DNA from: Amoeboaphelidium protococcarum
Taxonomy: Eukaryota > Aphelidiomycota > Aphelidea
NCBI GenBank assembly: GCA_023515745.1
Contig: JALECJ010000005.1
Coordinates: 186,001-250,000, forward strand
Length of the DNA stretch: 64,000 nucleotides
Direction of reading: 5' to 3'
Shown: positions 35,879 to 49,874 of the stretch, piece by piece
Layout of the letters: every line of letters begins with the position of its first letter
How positions within the stretch are numbered: position 1 is the first letter of the stretch
Made by a program: the position numbers and the translations under genes
Notes under the pieces: model-generated
Database searches by the model: none
Told to the model about the DNA's origin: nothing
What the model saw: the letters and a program-made list of their open reading frames with translations, nothing else

Positions 35879-36935
35879 TTATTTGAAACCATACAATAAT
35901 AAAATATAAAATAAATATATAGACCATTCACATACTTTCTATTAGATCCGCTATAAATGGTCTTGGGTTGAAACTTTCACACATAGCCTTTGCCGTGAGT
36001 GAAGTCAAGTCGCGCTTCTTGAGTCGTCATCTGTTTCAGTTCAGGAAGGATCAGAGACGCAGAATACCAACTTGCTCTATAATTGTGTAGCATAGTATGG
36101 TTAGCAGCTAAACTGTTTTTGTATACTTCCGGTTTTTGTGTACCACTGCTGCATTCCTTACACTAATTGAATAAGCGATTATACACATGGTAAATTGTTC
36201 ATCTTACTCAACCGCTTACACTTGAATTTCTCATGTAGACCACGCTCACGTAAGTTTTATATCATGACACTTCATGCTTGATAATTAATTAATATTGCAC
36301 TGTAAAGTAGAGATCAAGAGAGAGCTTTGATTATAGTGAAACTTAGTCTGTCCTCACTCTCAATGTTCTTGATGCTCACTGGAAAGACTTTACTGAACAG
36401 AAAGATTAATATCATTGGTAGGATATGGTGAATGATGAGATATCATAATACATGATTAGAGTAATGATTTTAATAGAAGTATGTAGAAATTGTGTGCTCT
36501 AGCGCTGCAACGGTACTGTACAATTTGTTCACGGTGTTTCATTGGGATTTTAACACGTAATTACTCATCATGCTGACCACGCAGTAAGATTAACCTTCTC
36601 ATTGTATATCAACTATGTTGCATATGTATATATATATATCTGGCAAAATATGTATGTAGAGGCATTCCGTCAGTGGTGGAGATTTTACTAATTACGTAAA
36701 GGATATTGAAACGAGGCTATGTAATTAGAATTTGATAATTTCATCATGCTCTCTCTCTTTCTCTCTGACCTTTTGTAGTTTCAATTCTCTTAGAAAATCG
36801 CTCTACCGTAAATCAAGTAGTTCTCTCTTTTGTTTTTTGCGCTTCCTTATGTATTGAAGATTTGCCGTGTATTCATCTAATCTTTACGCGTTTAGGCCAA
36901 TAATATATATAGATTTTATATATAAGAATTTAAAT
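35879..36935 (+). other. Longest gene-poor stretch, about 1.06 kb
   Basis: Apart from the low-confidence small minus-strand gene listed below, I see no gene. It is AT-rich, with a (TA)n run at 36624-36638 and a CT tract at 36748-36768. No tRNA or other RNA signature was recognised by eye. Confidence 0.45.
35977..36234 (-). CDS. Possible small two-exon protein, unknown
   Basis: Low-confidence model of 66 residues: exon 1 at 36220-36234 (five codons from ATG), a 57-nt intron 36163-36219 with GTAAGC donor and TTAG acceptor, then 35977-36162 to a TGA. The encoded sequence is protein-like, with a Cys-x2-Cys (CKECSSG), SLAANHTMLHNYRASWYS and a final FTHGKGYV. The intron length is a multiple of three and carries an in-frame TGA, as in the TBCA intron. 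No family recognised. A random open frame is the alternative. Confidence 0.4.
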
Positions 36936-37193
36936 ATGGATAATTTTGATTTACTTTCTGAAGATTCTTGGACATCGGAAGATGAGAGATAATGGTAGTA
37001 GGAGAAGCGGTAGATGGTGAGAACGGTCCGTTAGCTGATCCCATACGTGTCTAAACTGATTGGAAGCATCATTGGAGGGAAGCTGATGCACAACTTTGGA
37101 GTTTTTGCTATAAGTCGCGTCATTAGTAGCTCATAATATGCTTATAACTACGCTTATAATGCTTTTGAAGGATTTTACGCTTGCATGTGTTGA
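36936..37193 (+). CDS. Small hypothetical protein
   Basis: Not recognised. 85 residues, ATG at 36936, TGA at 37191-37193. An acidic N-terminus (NFDLLSEDSWTSEDE) is followed by a basic Gln-rich segment with three UAG, then an amphipathic or weakly hydrophobic part (LIPYVSKLIGSIIGGKLMHNFGVF) and a Tyr/Ala-rich end finishing Cys-Met-Cys. It has a CGCG patch at 36887 about 50 bp upstream. Could be a peripheral membrane protein. Confidence 0.5.
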
Positions 37194-37338
37194 TATTGAA
37201 TGTATATTGGTTCATCCGCAGTCTCTTTAGTCTTTTCCGCCTTGAATAGTTTCGCGTTATTTTTCCAGTATTTCGCTTGATTTTATTTCTTTCACATTTT
37301 TTTGCTCAAAGAACTTTCATAAGATTTGATAATCTACT

Positions 37339-39561
37339 ATGAAGAGATCTGATCAAGATGGGGGAAATGCCAGGACACGGAAAAGAGCAAAGTTGAATGA
37401 GCTGAGAAGAATGGATGTGCCACGTCATTTGTAGTAGGACGTTGTTGGTGATCAGTCGTCCATTGATATCAATTAGTTTATACGCGCTAGAATCCATGAG
37501 GTGAAAACAATGAGTAATGTCCTCTTGAATACTAATACCATGGTGGGAAAGTAATTATTTTAAATGATACCGAGATATCTCAGGCGTAGGACTCGTAGTC
37601 ATAAGCGGTTGGGCTCACAGTCGCTGCGGCGCGTCAGCCAAGTGATGGGATACGACAAGATTGGTCAAGAGTCGTCGTCTGGATAAAAGCAATAAAAGAA
37701 GGATACATAATCTGGAAAGTCTAATGACGCGTCTCTGGAGTCCTCTTAATCATTAGTAGGAGGAGTTTAAAGGACTTAAAAGCGCACCAGATGGAAAGTG
37801 AACAGAAAGTTGCGTCGCGTTTATCGTTAGAGACGTGGTGAGTATTCTGATTCCGCAGTCATGCGATTATAAACTCATCTATGGCATGCTAAGCGGTTCA
37901 AGATGGAAAATATACCCGTCGTATCAAATGATGGTTCAAGTGATAGCGTTTAGTATTTCAGGGTTCCCGTCACTCCAAATGAGAAGATACACCGCAAATC
38001 TTATAGAACTATGCATAAATCTGGGTGCTCTCTGCAAGATGCTTCATTCTTGTAATAGATCTGCATATACCCTGTGGATGATAATATCTCTGAGGCGGAC
38101 GTGGTAAAGCGAATTAGTGATTGCCTTAAACATCATCTAGATCCATCTCTGCTATCTATAAAGACGTAGAATCGACTTATTAAGCAGCGATTGTATGCGT
38201 AGTATCCAATCTAAGCCATCTGTCCCGTGGAATGTTTATGGTAGAAGTAACTACTTAATCTAAACTCTGATGACCGGGAGAACAATGTAACAAAATCCGT
38301 TCTCTCTATCTATGTCCCCTTTCAAGTGATAAAGTCCGCTGTGAAATTGATATCTAATTGTCTTGACGGTACCGGTCTTAGAGCCATTATCAGTTCTGCT
38401 AATTGTCGTTTTGATTTAACTGGCCCTAAATGTATTGATAAGCTTTTACATGTCATGCCCCAACTGGTCTAGCTTGACGTTAATTGTACAGATGAAGATC
38501 GAGTTCAAATTGATTTGCCTAATATGGTGCAGATTCCATTGGAGAATAAAGATGTTGATATTTTTAGGAGAATGAAGCGTTAGAGAGCTGAAGTTTAGCC
38601 AGCTAAGACTAATATGAACCAACAGTCTTCCATTTCGGTTGTTGATCTTAACAAGCAGCGTGAGTCTGATGAATTATTAACAATCTGTAAAAGATGCTCG
38701 TCGTTTGATGGAAATGGACAAAACTTTGAGCATTACACCTTAATTGTTCCTAGAGCAATTGCTTATAAATTCTGGATAGCCCTGGTATATTGTGGATGTC
38801 TGGTTATCGGACTGAAGTAGCGATTGCATTTTTGCTTTGAGAATGATATACACGATGATATTCTCACATTTCCCCACAGGTAGTATATGTACCCAGTATT
38901 CAAACATTATAATGACTTGGATGTATCTCGATAAAAACAGAAGTATGACGCTACTCCTCCAGGTAAGAGATTATCTAGTTTGGAAGTTCTTGATCGCTTT
39001 AGGCCGTACTCAGTCTCTGCTGAAGTCATTGAAGTTATGGGAGAAGATAATAACATGGATATTGGCAGTGATAGTCGGCATTCTGATAGCACTGTTTAGC
39101 CATGGACTCTAACAGGTCCATTTTGGGAACGTGAACTGCTTTAGTTGGCGCGCGTTGCAGACAATATGTTTGAATCAGTTAGCCAAGTGGTGAAGCGCAG
39201 AGTTTGGTAAATCGGAAGTAATTTGGCGTTCGACAATATTGCCATGAATTTCTGTGTGATCCCGGTGAAAGTGATCTGCACTGAAGGACGCAGTATTCCA
39301 TACAATGCAGAAATCTTTGAAAATGGTGATCAAGATCTGCTGAGACCCATTGGACGCGTTATTCACAGTGATTACACCTTCAAGCTTGGTAGAATCAAAG
39401 CGCATGCTTACATCCATGTGGACAGACTCGAAATGTTTATTAGACGTAAGAGATGTCCAGTGCGTATCAAGATTGGTCTTAATCGCTTCGCCTTCGGAAG
39501 TATGATGTCCTTAGACACAAAGTATACAGAGAAGTCAGTAAATAATAGTGAAATAAAATGA
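37339..39561 (+). CDS. POP1: RNase P/MRP protein subunit Pop1
   Basis: Largest protein of RNase P and RNase MRP, needed for tRNA 5' and rRNA processing in the nucleus/nucleolus. Seen: 740 residues, one exon. The basic N-terminal Pop1 domain has NQFIRARIHEVKTMSNVLL, FQMIPRYLRRRTRSHKR and LRRVSQVMGYDK, then THLWHAKRFKME, the H-W-A-K-R-F/H-M motif of the family. The middle resembles the POPLD region (FWIALVYCGCLVIGLKQ), and the C-terminus has LLRPIGRVIHSDYTFKLGR, comparable to the P-I-G-x-V-T-x-G-x-F block. TGA at 39559-39561. Gln in Pop1 body frequently UAR. Confidence 0.93.
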
Positions 39562-39605
39562 TCATTTATATATTGTGCACATGCATAGCTTTATCTATCA
39601 ATCAT

Positions 39606-40133
39606 TCAGTAATTACTCTAAGATAGTCTTCCCACATACCACCCTTTAACGGCCCGGCCGCGAATGTTTTAATTAGGAACGTTAGATTGGTGACTTGTTG
39701 TAATAAAACCATTTAATATCGTTAGAACAGGCAAATCAGGTGTACCGCGCGGTTTCCACTGTAGATATGGCAATTTGATATCTTCAACATCCCATTTAGA
39801 TCGGCTAATTGCATTGGGAGTCTTTTCGTCATCTCCCCCTTTATTATAAACTTTGGCATCTTCTTCATCATCGATAGACATCCAGCCATGATGAACATAT
39901 TCGACTCCAAACACATTAACACGCTTGTACGATTAAGCCAATTGCATTTGTGACTGCATAGACGCGGAGATTCGTTCCATATCATTATCGATATGAGTAT
40001 CACATTCATCTATAAGACTTTTGATCTAATTATGTATGAGATCATTGTCCTCAGCATCGGGCAGAGGATCGGGGACTGAAACAGGCGGAGTCTAAAGAGG
40101 AACGATAGACTAGAACCTCGGAGGATTCCCCAT
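39606..40133 (-). CDS. Hypothetical acidic protein
   Basis: Not recognised. 175 residues, ATG at 40133, TGA at 39606-39608. A Pro-rich N-terminus (QTPPVSVPDPLPDAEDND), a helical segment with paired Met/Gln (ERISASMQSQMQLAQSY), then VFGVEYVHHGWMSIDDEEDAKVY and a C-terminal part with WKPRGTPDLPVLTILNG. No signal peptide or membrane helix. Frame integrity over 175 codons with UAR as Gln and a sensible N-terminus support it, but no family match comes to mind. It converges on POP1 with 44 bp between the stop codons. Confidence 0.6.
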
Positions 40134-41020
40134 CGCTGCAGTCTTTTATATAGCCAAGTAAGACTAGGTATCATTGCTTTACTTTTACTAAGAATTATTG
40201 TTGATTTGTCTCGGCGAAATCAATTACCCAATTTTGAACGTGTTACTATAATGTTAAGGCGAGTAGTAATCCTGCGTCGTTGATTGTGGATGAAACACGG
40301 CTCCATTGTAGCTCATTTTGACACTGTGCATTATCTGGTAACAATCTTTAATTTTATATATTCAATGTGTATTTGTTTAACGGTGGCTCTAATCTATCTA
40401 AACATGAAATAAGCCTTATCAATTTGGTGTGATAAGAGACTTTAAATCTGCCCACGGTGTAAGCGTAGTGAGGACAACAATATAAATAGACTCTTAACAA
40501 CAATGCTGTTCCTCCTTCTGCAACTAATGTCGATCATATTCATCATCACTGACTGGTATCCATGTTATTAATTTCAATTTAGACACAGAAAATTTCATTA
40601 AACTCTCATAAAACCCTTTAATATTCAACTCTGTTTCATCATAGGGCGTGTACTCTCTCTGTCACAATATTTTGGCTCTCTAGCAATGGGAAACCATCAA
40701 ATTCCAATTTGATTATATTTTATGAGCATAATAATACTCTCGAAACCATTCATGTGATTGGACCAGATATTATGCACAGCATTTTCATGTTCCAAAGGAA
40801 AGTAAGACGAGTTCTTCTATATTACAGCAGCAAAGTCTAAATCTTGTGTGAAGCATCATCTCACATATGGGTGAACTCCGAGTGCCGTTGATCGCGCGCC
40901 GTCTTTCAATAATCTCGCGAGATCCGCGCCGTTGATTTTCTCTTTGATCTTCTCAGTTAGATTAAAGCTTTGCGGGCCATATATCTAGTAGAATTGATCA
41001 ATAAAAACATCGTCAATAGT
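40134..41020 (+). other. Intergenic region with unresolved open frames
   Basis: No gene I can support. A minus-strand frame of 81 codons (40419-40661, with KFSVSKLKLITWIPVSDDEY) looks protein-like and is preceded by an AG, so it may be a terminal exon, but a plus-strand frame over the same bases looks equally good and I found no convincing first exon. The right end carries CGCG patches and the palindrome listed next. Confidence 0.4.
40913..40922 (+). promoter_or_regulatory. TCTCGCGAGA palindrome upstream of the SLC25 carrier gene
   Basis: Perfect 10-bp palindrome about 100 bp before the carrier start codon, next to a GATCGCGCGCC patch. The same decamer is a known promoter element in animals; function here is inferred from position only. 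Confidence 0.4.
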
Positions 41021-42804
41021 ATGGCAAGCGGGGAGAGCCAAGATTAGAAGAAGCCGTCGTATCTGACACCTTAGAGAATTGAGCGGCTGTTCAAGTCTAT
41101 AGATACCGAGAACAAGGGCTTCATCAATTACGAGTCTATTATTGCGAATGCGTACTCACCTGCAAACACTGAGGAAGATCCAGAGTCTCGCAGTAGAAAG
41201 AAGAAGAGAAAGTTTAGGGAAACGTATGCTCTGGAGCTGATCAAGTAGTGCGATTAGAGAGTCGGCGGTGGTATAAAGTATGCGGATTTTGAAAAGTTTG
41301 TCACCGATAAGGAGATGGAGTTGTGGAGGCAGTTCACCTCGCTGGACAGTAGCGGTGATGGAGAACTGGGCCGTGATGAGGTGGCCATCGCTCTCCATCA
41401 GGCTGGCGTCAAGTTGAATGAGCTCGAGCTGACTGAATTCATGAAGCATGTAGATACTGACAACAATGGTAAGTTGTAGATTTATTATTATCTTATAAAG
41501 TTGTAATCCAAATAATGTCTTTGTAATAGAATGTAGGGAAAATATCATTTGAAGAGTGGGCAGAGTTTCTAATGTTTCTACCTCGTCAGGCGAATATGAA
41601 GAATGTCTATGATTACTATCAGAATATGGTGCATTAGACTGATTCGCTTGATCCTATATTACTTCCTGAGGAGATGAAGGCTGATAAGACTACCTTTAAG
41701 TACCTGGTAGCCGGTGCTATTGCTGGATGTTTTAGTAGGACATGCACTGCACCATTGGATAGATTGCGCGTGCTCTTGCAAGTGGAGATGCAGAATTAGA
41801 CCAACACTGAGCCGCTTGGTTCTCAGCATAGAAGTGCCTCTGTGATAAATAGAATTAGGTAAAATCTGACCAACACTTGGAGCGTGTGTAAGCGCGTTTA
41901 TGTTGACGGAGGTATTTTAGCCTTCTGGACAGGTAATGGTGTTAATATTCTGAAGATCATTCCAGAGTCCGCCGTGAGGTTCTATGTCTATGAACGGGCT
42001 AAACGGTATATGGTGTCGGTGAGGAAACCTGTAGCGCTTATCAGTGCTGACGTTGGTACTAAGAATAAAACTTCTGCAACAGGGGGTAACAGAGCCGAAC
42101 TTAAAGTGTCACCACCAGAGATTACAACCAAAGAGAGAATGGCCGCCGGTGGAATTGCTGGATTTGCTTCATAGTCTTTTATCTACCCATTAGATACGAT
42201 AAAAACCAGGATTATGGTGGAAATGTAAACGATGTAGAACAGAGGAGTTGCCAGCCGTATAAGTGCACTCAAAGTGGCTAAATAAATGTATCAGAAGGAG
42301 GGAATCAGATCCTTCTTTCGTGGTATCGGTCCATCTCTGGTTGGTATTGTACCTTATGCATCAATAGATTTAACTGCATATGAAACACTAAAGAATTAGT
42401 ACATTAAGCACACTGGTCAGAAGTAGCCAAGCCCGACGGTTCATCTTATTTGTGGTGCTTGTGCCGGTGCTCTTAGCTGCGCTGTAGTATATCCGCTCGG
42501 TCTAATTAGAACCAGACTGCAGGCTCAAGGTACAGCAACTCACGCGATAAAGTATGAGCGAGGCACTGTTGACGTAATTCGCGTGACCTATGCGAGAGAA
42601 GGACTCAAAGGTTTCTATAAGGGCCTCATACCATCTCTGGTAAAAGTTGTTCCCGCCGTATCGCTCTCTTACATTTGCTATGAACAAGCGAAAAAGCAGC
42701 TCAAAATACTTTAAGGAGCTTAAATATAATAATCATACCATCATCAGCCATTTTTTAGTTCTTTATATGGTTTATTGTCGTTTATATCTCGTCTTGAAGG
42801 TTGA
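41021..42804 (+). CDS. Calcium-regulated mitochondrial carrier (SCaMC/SLC25A24-type)
   Basis: Mitochondrial ATP-Mg/phosphate exchanger controlled by cytosolic calcium. Seen: 571 residues, two exons (41021-41468 and 41537-42804) with a 68-nt intron inside the last EF-hand loop. EF-hand-like loops include [28 protein letters not shown] and [13 protein letters not shown]. Three carrier repeats follow, with [15 protein letters not shown] and PLGLIRTR signatures and the intervening Gly-rich helices. The usual C-terminus would end at AKKQLKIL; here the next codon is TAA (Gln) and the frame runs about 30 further codons of Gln/His/Ser-rich sequence to TGA 42802-42804. Confidence 0.93.
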
Positions 42805-42983
42805 TGATAAAGTGGGCCTAGAAACAATTGTCATTTCAACGCGATTTCTTCAACGGTGCGCGCGCTCTGTCTGTTCCTTCAACCTGGCCGGACGATCTTC
42901 TTTTCCTAAGCAAAGTATTAGAGGTATTGCTTATTATAGTTGCAACAACAACATTGTGTTAAGGTTGAGATTAATTTTACAAA

Positions 42984-44078
42984 ATGGACCAGAATTAGTA
43001 TTATTAATAGCAGTAAAATTAGCAGTATAAGGCCAATCCGCAGTAGTAGCAGTAGTTTGGTGGTTAGTAGTAAAAGACTGGAGGAGCACCTGCTTATAAT
43101 TAACCGCCGTAATATTATAATTAGTAATAGTACGCTTAGTAGTAATAGTAACAATAGCAACCTCAACAATAGTAATATGGCTATGGACAATTTTAGTAGT
43201 AGTAACCATAATAGTAGTAACCGCAGTAGTCACAGGGAATGTATACTTAGTAGAATACTTAGTAATAGTAATAAGACTTTTTCACGTCTCAAGCCACCTA
43301 ATTAATGATGAATCCTCAGGCTATCCAGATGGTTGGCTCTCAGGCTTTCAGTATGGGCCAACAATTTGTTCAGTCTCAGAATTTAAATAGGTGGTTCAGC
43401 TGGGCCAGTTGGAGACCGTACTGGAACGTGGATCATCAGTATGTGGTAAAGAAGATGCTCCTTCTTCTCTTCCCATTCAGACACAAGTAGTGGAATAGAC
43501 AGCTCATCCGTTCCGAGATTTCTGGTCATGTGGAGGGATATAAGTTGCCGCGATATGATTTAAATGCACCAGACTTGTATATTCCAGTGATGGCTTTTGT
43601 CACTTATATCCTGGTTATCGGAGCGGTGTTGGGTCTGTAGAATAAGTTCAAGCCAGACGTATTGACTATAACAGCCACTTCTGCTATGGCGATCACTATG
43701 GTTGAGGTGATGTTCCTTCGGTTGGGTGTATATTTGCTCAATGTTAATATGGCGGAGAATTTGGTCTTCATCACAGACCTGGTGGCATACTCTGGATACA
43801 AATTCATTACCATTCTGTTCGTGCAGACTGTTTTTCTCGCTACAGGCAATATGTTTATGCGGGGCTTTGTATACTTGTACTCTGTATTTGCTCTTGGATT
43901 GTTCGTGCTCAGGTCTCTGCGATACGTTATCCTTCCATCTACTGACTCTGCCGCCGCTAATACTATTGCTAGTGCTGCTACAAGTTCTTCGAGCGCCTCC
44001 AGTAGAAAGAGACGTGTGTATTTCCTCTTTGTCTTTGCCCTAGTCCAGGCCGTATCTGTATGGTGGTTGGTGAAATGA
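42984..44078 (+). CDS. YIF1: YIF1 (Yip1-interacting factor) with a poly-Gln N-terminus
   Basis: Integral ER/Golgi membrane protein that pairs with Yip1 and helps COPII vesicle transport and Rab recycling. Seen: 364 residues. The first 110 residues are Gln/Tyr/Pro/Asn-rich, encoded largely by TAG and TAA runs (e.g. 43140-43276), starting at ATG 42984 after a TGA at 42966. The conserved domain begins near [20 protein letters not shown], then [24 protein letters not shown], and has five membrane helices ([15 protein letters not shown], then [16 protein letters not shown], ending [13 protein letters not shown]). An annotator using the standard code would start at Met 43305 and call the upstream region a simple repeat. 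TGA at 44076-44078. Confidence 0.93.
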
Positions 44079-44252
44079 ACGGGCATTACTTTATTAATAT
44101 TGAGGGAGACAAAGTAATGCCATGATTAGTTTTGGTCAGAATACAAGAATAATTATCAAGATTATAAGGTTGTATTAACTTTTTTTTCAATTCTAGCAAC
44201 AGCTATAATTATCATCATCAGAATCATCAACATGCATGTAAGCCTCAAATGC

Positions 44253-45798
44253 TCAAATTCGACTCATCTTCTGAACAATCTCCTCGAGAAATTGTGCAGA
44301 CACACCAGGACTAGACTTTTCGGCATCTTCAAAGGCTTTCTTGATGGAAGCATACGCAGTGTTGGCTGCTGGTGATTTTGCGCCCGACTGGAGGTTAACT
44401 AGAAGTGGTTCAATCACAAGTTTAAACTTATCAGGAGCAGCAGCTGGTTTTGGAGGCGGTACGAATGCAGGGCCATTTTGTTATCGAGATGACGATAACG
44501 ACTGCTCAGATGTGTATCCGCCTTAGAAGCTCTACGGCAATGATCCCTTTCTTACGGAATTTTGTTCCTATTTTAAGTTTTGCACTGCGCTAGAGGGCAG
44601 CTTTACAGTGTTGAATTACTAAGTGGGAACAATTGGTTTAGCTGCAACATTGTACGGGCTGCTGGTGAGTTTCACAGTAGCCTGACCATCTGAAATTACA
44701 CCTGGCGCAGAGGCATTGGGCTAAGGTGCATTCGATGGTTACTACTGCTACTATCTCGCATCAACACCTTGAGCAGCATTTGGCTTTTTAACCGTACCAA
44801 AATCCCAGTTGGCTTCTTCGCCATTATTCTTGCCATTAGATCGGTCCTCTTCGCCATCACTACTGTCATCATCACCATGTTCGGCGATGAAGCGCTCGTG
44901 TCTCTCAATCAGTTCAGTGAGGTAGCTGGTCTTCTTGGCACTCTTAATGAGTCGATGCTTCAGCAATTCCTTGGCAGGCTGTCTTACTTTGGGGTCCTTC
45001 ACCAGGCAGAGGGAGACAAACTCCTTGAGCGCCTTGCTAAAGTTACCTTCCAGCACTGGTGGATCATTTTTAGGAATGATAAACAGGACGCGCATGGGAT
45101 GCATATCAGAGTGTGGTGGTGCGCCTTTTGCCATCTCGATTGCAGTGATGCCTAGAGACCAGATATCAGCACTGTAATCATAACCAGACTGTGAGATCAC
45201 CTCGGGACTCATCCAGAATGGTGTACCCACAAACGTCTACCGCTTAGTCATGGTGGCTGTGATTTGACCAGAGACACCGAAATCCGCCAGCTTTACTTCA
45301 CCACCGGCAGTTAGTAGAATATTAGCAGCCTTGATGTCTCTGTGCAGCTTCTGCTTAGCATGCAGGTACTCCAAACCTTTGAGCACTTCACGCAGAATGA
45401 TGGCAATGAACACCTCTTCGAAAGGCCCTGGCTTCATCAAATCAAGGCAACTGCCACCAGCACACAGCTCCATAATGATCCACAGCGTAGTCTTGTCCAA
45501 GTAACTGCCAAAGTATTTAGTGCAAAATTCTGAATCAAGCTAAGCCATAATTTTGATCTCCTGTTAAATGTCATCAATCTCATCTTCAGCACTACATGGT
45601 TAGAGTGATTAATCGTAACGATACTGGATAAATAAGAGGAAATATGATTATTAATTACCTCTCCAAATCAATTAATTTAATTGCCACCGGCATCTTTGTG
45701 CGTTTATCCATCCCTCTGTACACCTCTCCGAATGAACCTTTGCCGATACGGCTTACCTTCTCATACAGGTCGTTTGGATTAGCTGATGAGCTTGTCAT
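44253..45798 (-). CDS. GCKIII/MST3-4-type Ste20 kinase
   Basis: Germinal-centre kinase group III (MST3/STK24, YSK1, yeast Sps1/Kic1-like), acting in polarity, Golgi organisation or septation. Seen: 492 residues, two exons (45659-45798 and 44253-45591), 67-nt intron 45592-45658. Gly loop [12 protein letters not shown], catalytic Lys in [70 protein letters not shown] and [17 protein letters not shown] are all present. After the kinase come [16 protein letters not shown] and an acidic [10 protein letters not shown] stretch, both marks of GCKIII. The C-terminal regulatory region is Gln/Ser-rich and ends in a helix ([15 protein letters not shown]). TGA at 44253-44255. Confidence 0.95.
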
Positions 45799-46497
45799 TA
45801 TTAATCAGGCAATCTGAATCTAGATAAATACAATGGCTGTTATACACAATTATTATAGAATAATCTAGCTAGTAGGATAAAATCAACAGTAATAATCAAG
45901 AATGGTGTGTGTTTATTACAACGTCGCCAAGTTCTATTTTGGTTACTTGACGACGTGTATGCTCTCACTCTTTTTGCTGTAAGATGTGAGTTGATTGTTG
46001 ATAATATAGCAAACTTGGCTATTGAAGATATTTGCATGCTATATTCAAATATTATATATATTTGACATACAACGATTAAAAGTGTAGTTAATCAAATGGT
46101 GTTATGAAAGACTGACGTGATCCTCGTCCTACACGCGTTATACTTACCCCTCTAACTGTTCAGTACCAATGGTCCGCTGATGATGGGTATATGCCTGCTC
46201 TGTTAATGCCTTTACTACATTCAGGCAGATATTTCACCATGACTCGAGTGCAGTTGTTGCCGTTTCGGCTAATGCCAGGTCATCAGTGGCTTGAGATGTT
46301 CGAAATGGCCCGTTTCAGATGGATCGATCCGAGTTTCGAACTGCATATATGCCTAATCGGGTAGTGTTTGAGATTAAAGCCACTTATTGATTATCGGCTA
46401 TAAAAGCACGATTTGGTAACTATCTACTTCATCCTCATTCAAGAAATTTAATCAATAATCTGGTCTTAATTGAAATTTGCAATCTTATAGTACAACA
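45799..46497 (+). other. Divergent intergenic region, about 700 bp
   Basis: Upstream DNA of both the GCKIII kinase (minus) and the expansin-like gene (plus). No gene seen; only short open frames (26 codons or fewer with ATG). It contains the TATA-like element listed next. Confidence 0.45.
46399..46406 (+). promoter_or_regulatory. TATA box of the expansin-like gene
   Basis: TATAAAAG about 92 bp before the ATG at 46498, in a sharp contrast to the CGCG patches seen upstream of housekeeping genes; fits a regulated gene for a secreted product. Confidence 0.5.
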
Positions 46498-47271
46498 ATG
46501 AACAAAATCTCTCTGTGTCTAGTGTTTGCTGCTTGTGCAATGGCATCTCCTATCACATCCGAGGATCGTGGTGATATGCAAGGCTATCATTCTATCGTTG
46601 GTCCAAGTGGCTCTATGTATTGGATAGCTGATGGTTCTCATACCTCTCTATAACCGAGTATCCCTACGACTGCAGTTACCTCTGTAACAACATCTTCGGT
46701 ATCTGCCTCTGCTATTGCTTCCTCATCTCAGACGACAATTGAATCTTCTGCCAGTGCAAGTGCATCTCCGTCTGTTACATCTGATGTTCAAATTCCATCT
46801 GCTGTGCCAACTTCTACTCAAACTGACAGTACCGTGTCTACTACAGGCAGTACTCAAGACACGTCTCCTTCTCCATCTGCAACTCCATCTGAAACAACTA
46901 CCCAGACACCCGATTCCTCCTCTACTAGCACTGAAGCTGCAACTCCTTCAACTGAATCCGCAGTACCAGCTGGTGGCGAGTTTACTGGCGATGCTACTTA
47001 TTACACTGCAGTCTCTGGATTTGGAGCTTGTGAAATCACACATGATTCCCCCTATGTTGTGGCTATGAATGCTGCTCAGTACAACAAGAAGGAAAACTGT
47101 GGCAAATGTGTGTAGATTACTGGTGCAAGAGGTAGTGCCAAGGCTCAAGTGGTTGATCTGTGTCCTGGTTGTGGATTTGGGGCTCTGGATCTAAACGAGC
47201 CTCTCTTCCCACTAATTGACGATCCAGACAAGGGACGCGTCACCATCAGTTGGTCTTTCGTTGAATGCTGA
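46498..47271 (+). CDS. Secreted expansin-like (DPBB/barwin-fold) protein with Ser/Thr linker
   Basis: Likely cell-wall-loosening or wall-binding secreted protein. Seen: 257 residues, one exon. Signal peptide MNKISLCLVFAACAMAS, a short conserved spacer, a Ser/Thr/Pro-rich linker (about residues 45-150, probably O-glycosylated), then a double-psi beta-barrel domain: GGEFTGDATYYTAVSGFGAC, YVVAMNAAQYNKKENCGKCVQITG, AQVVDLCPGCGFGALDL and a last VTISWSFVEC. Cys spacing matches fungal RlpA-like/expansin-like proteins (loosenin class); no expansin C-terminal carbohydrate module. In a parasite of walled algae this could serve host wall penetration, but that is speculation. TGA at 47269-47271. Confidence 0.88.
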
Positions 47272-47382
47272 TCTACCTAATGTATAACTGCAACCTTTAT
47301 CGAGTGTACTGTTTATTTGCAAAAGTGTTTCGTGTAATGATTAATTATATTTGCATTCTATTCTATGAATCGGATACAAATT

Positions 47383-49590
<2,208 letters not shown>

Positions 49591-49874
49591 TTTAATATAT
49601 TTCGAGATTTTACACTATGCAAGTATCTACTAATAAGACTTTCTTTAGGTCGATATTATTTAAATCTTCTTCTGTATAGAAAAGACAAAGGCAAAGTAAC
49701 GCGACACGCGTAAAGTCAAAAGGAGCGGTTGAGTGGAATTGAAAGAAGAGCGCGAAAACTGAGCAAATCTTTACAGCAAAAAGCTTCTTCTCGTTGTCAC
49801 TGCGAGATCGAAACAATACCTCATTGATTATCAATTGATTCATATCTAATCCAAATATTCTACTCATTATAATA

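Noticed and set aside
40419-40661. Possible terminal exon on the minus strand
   Set aside because: Protein-like, but the antisense frame is equally so, and no first exon or start was found.
46290-46360. tRNA-like B-box (TTTCGAA) in the intergenic region before the expansin-like gene
   Set aside because: No matching A-box, acceptor stem or anticodon arm could be folded by eye.
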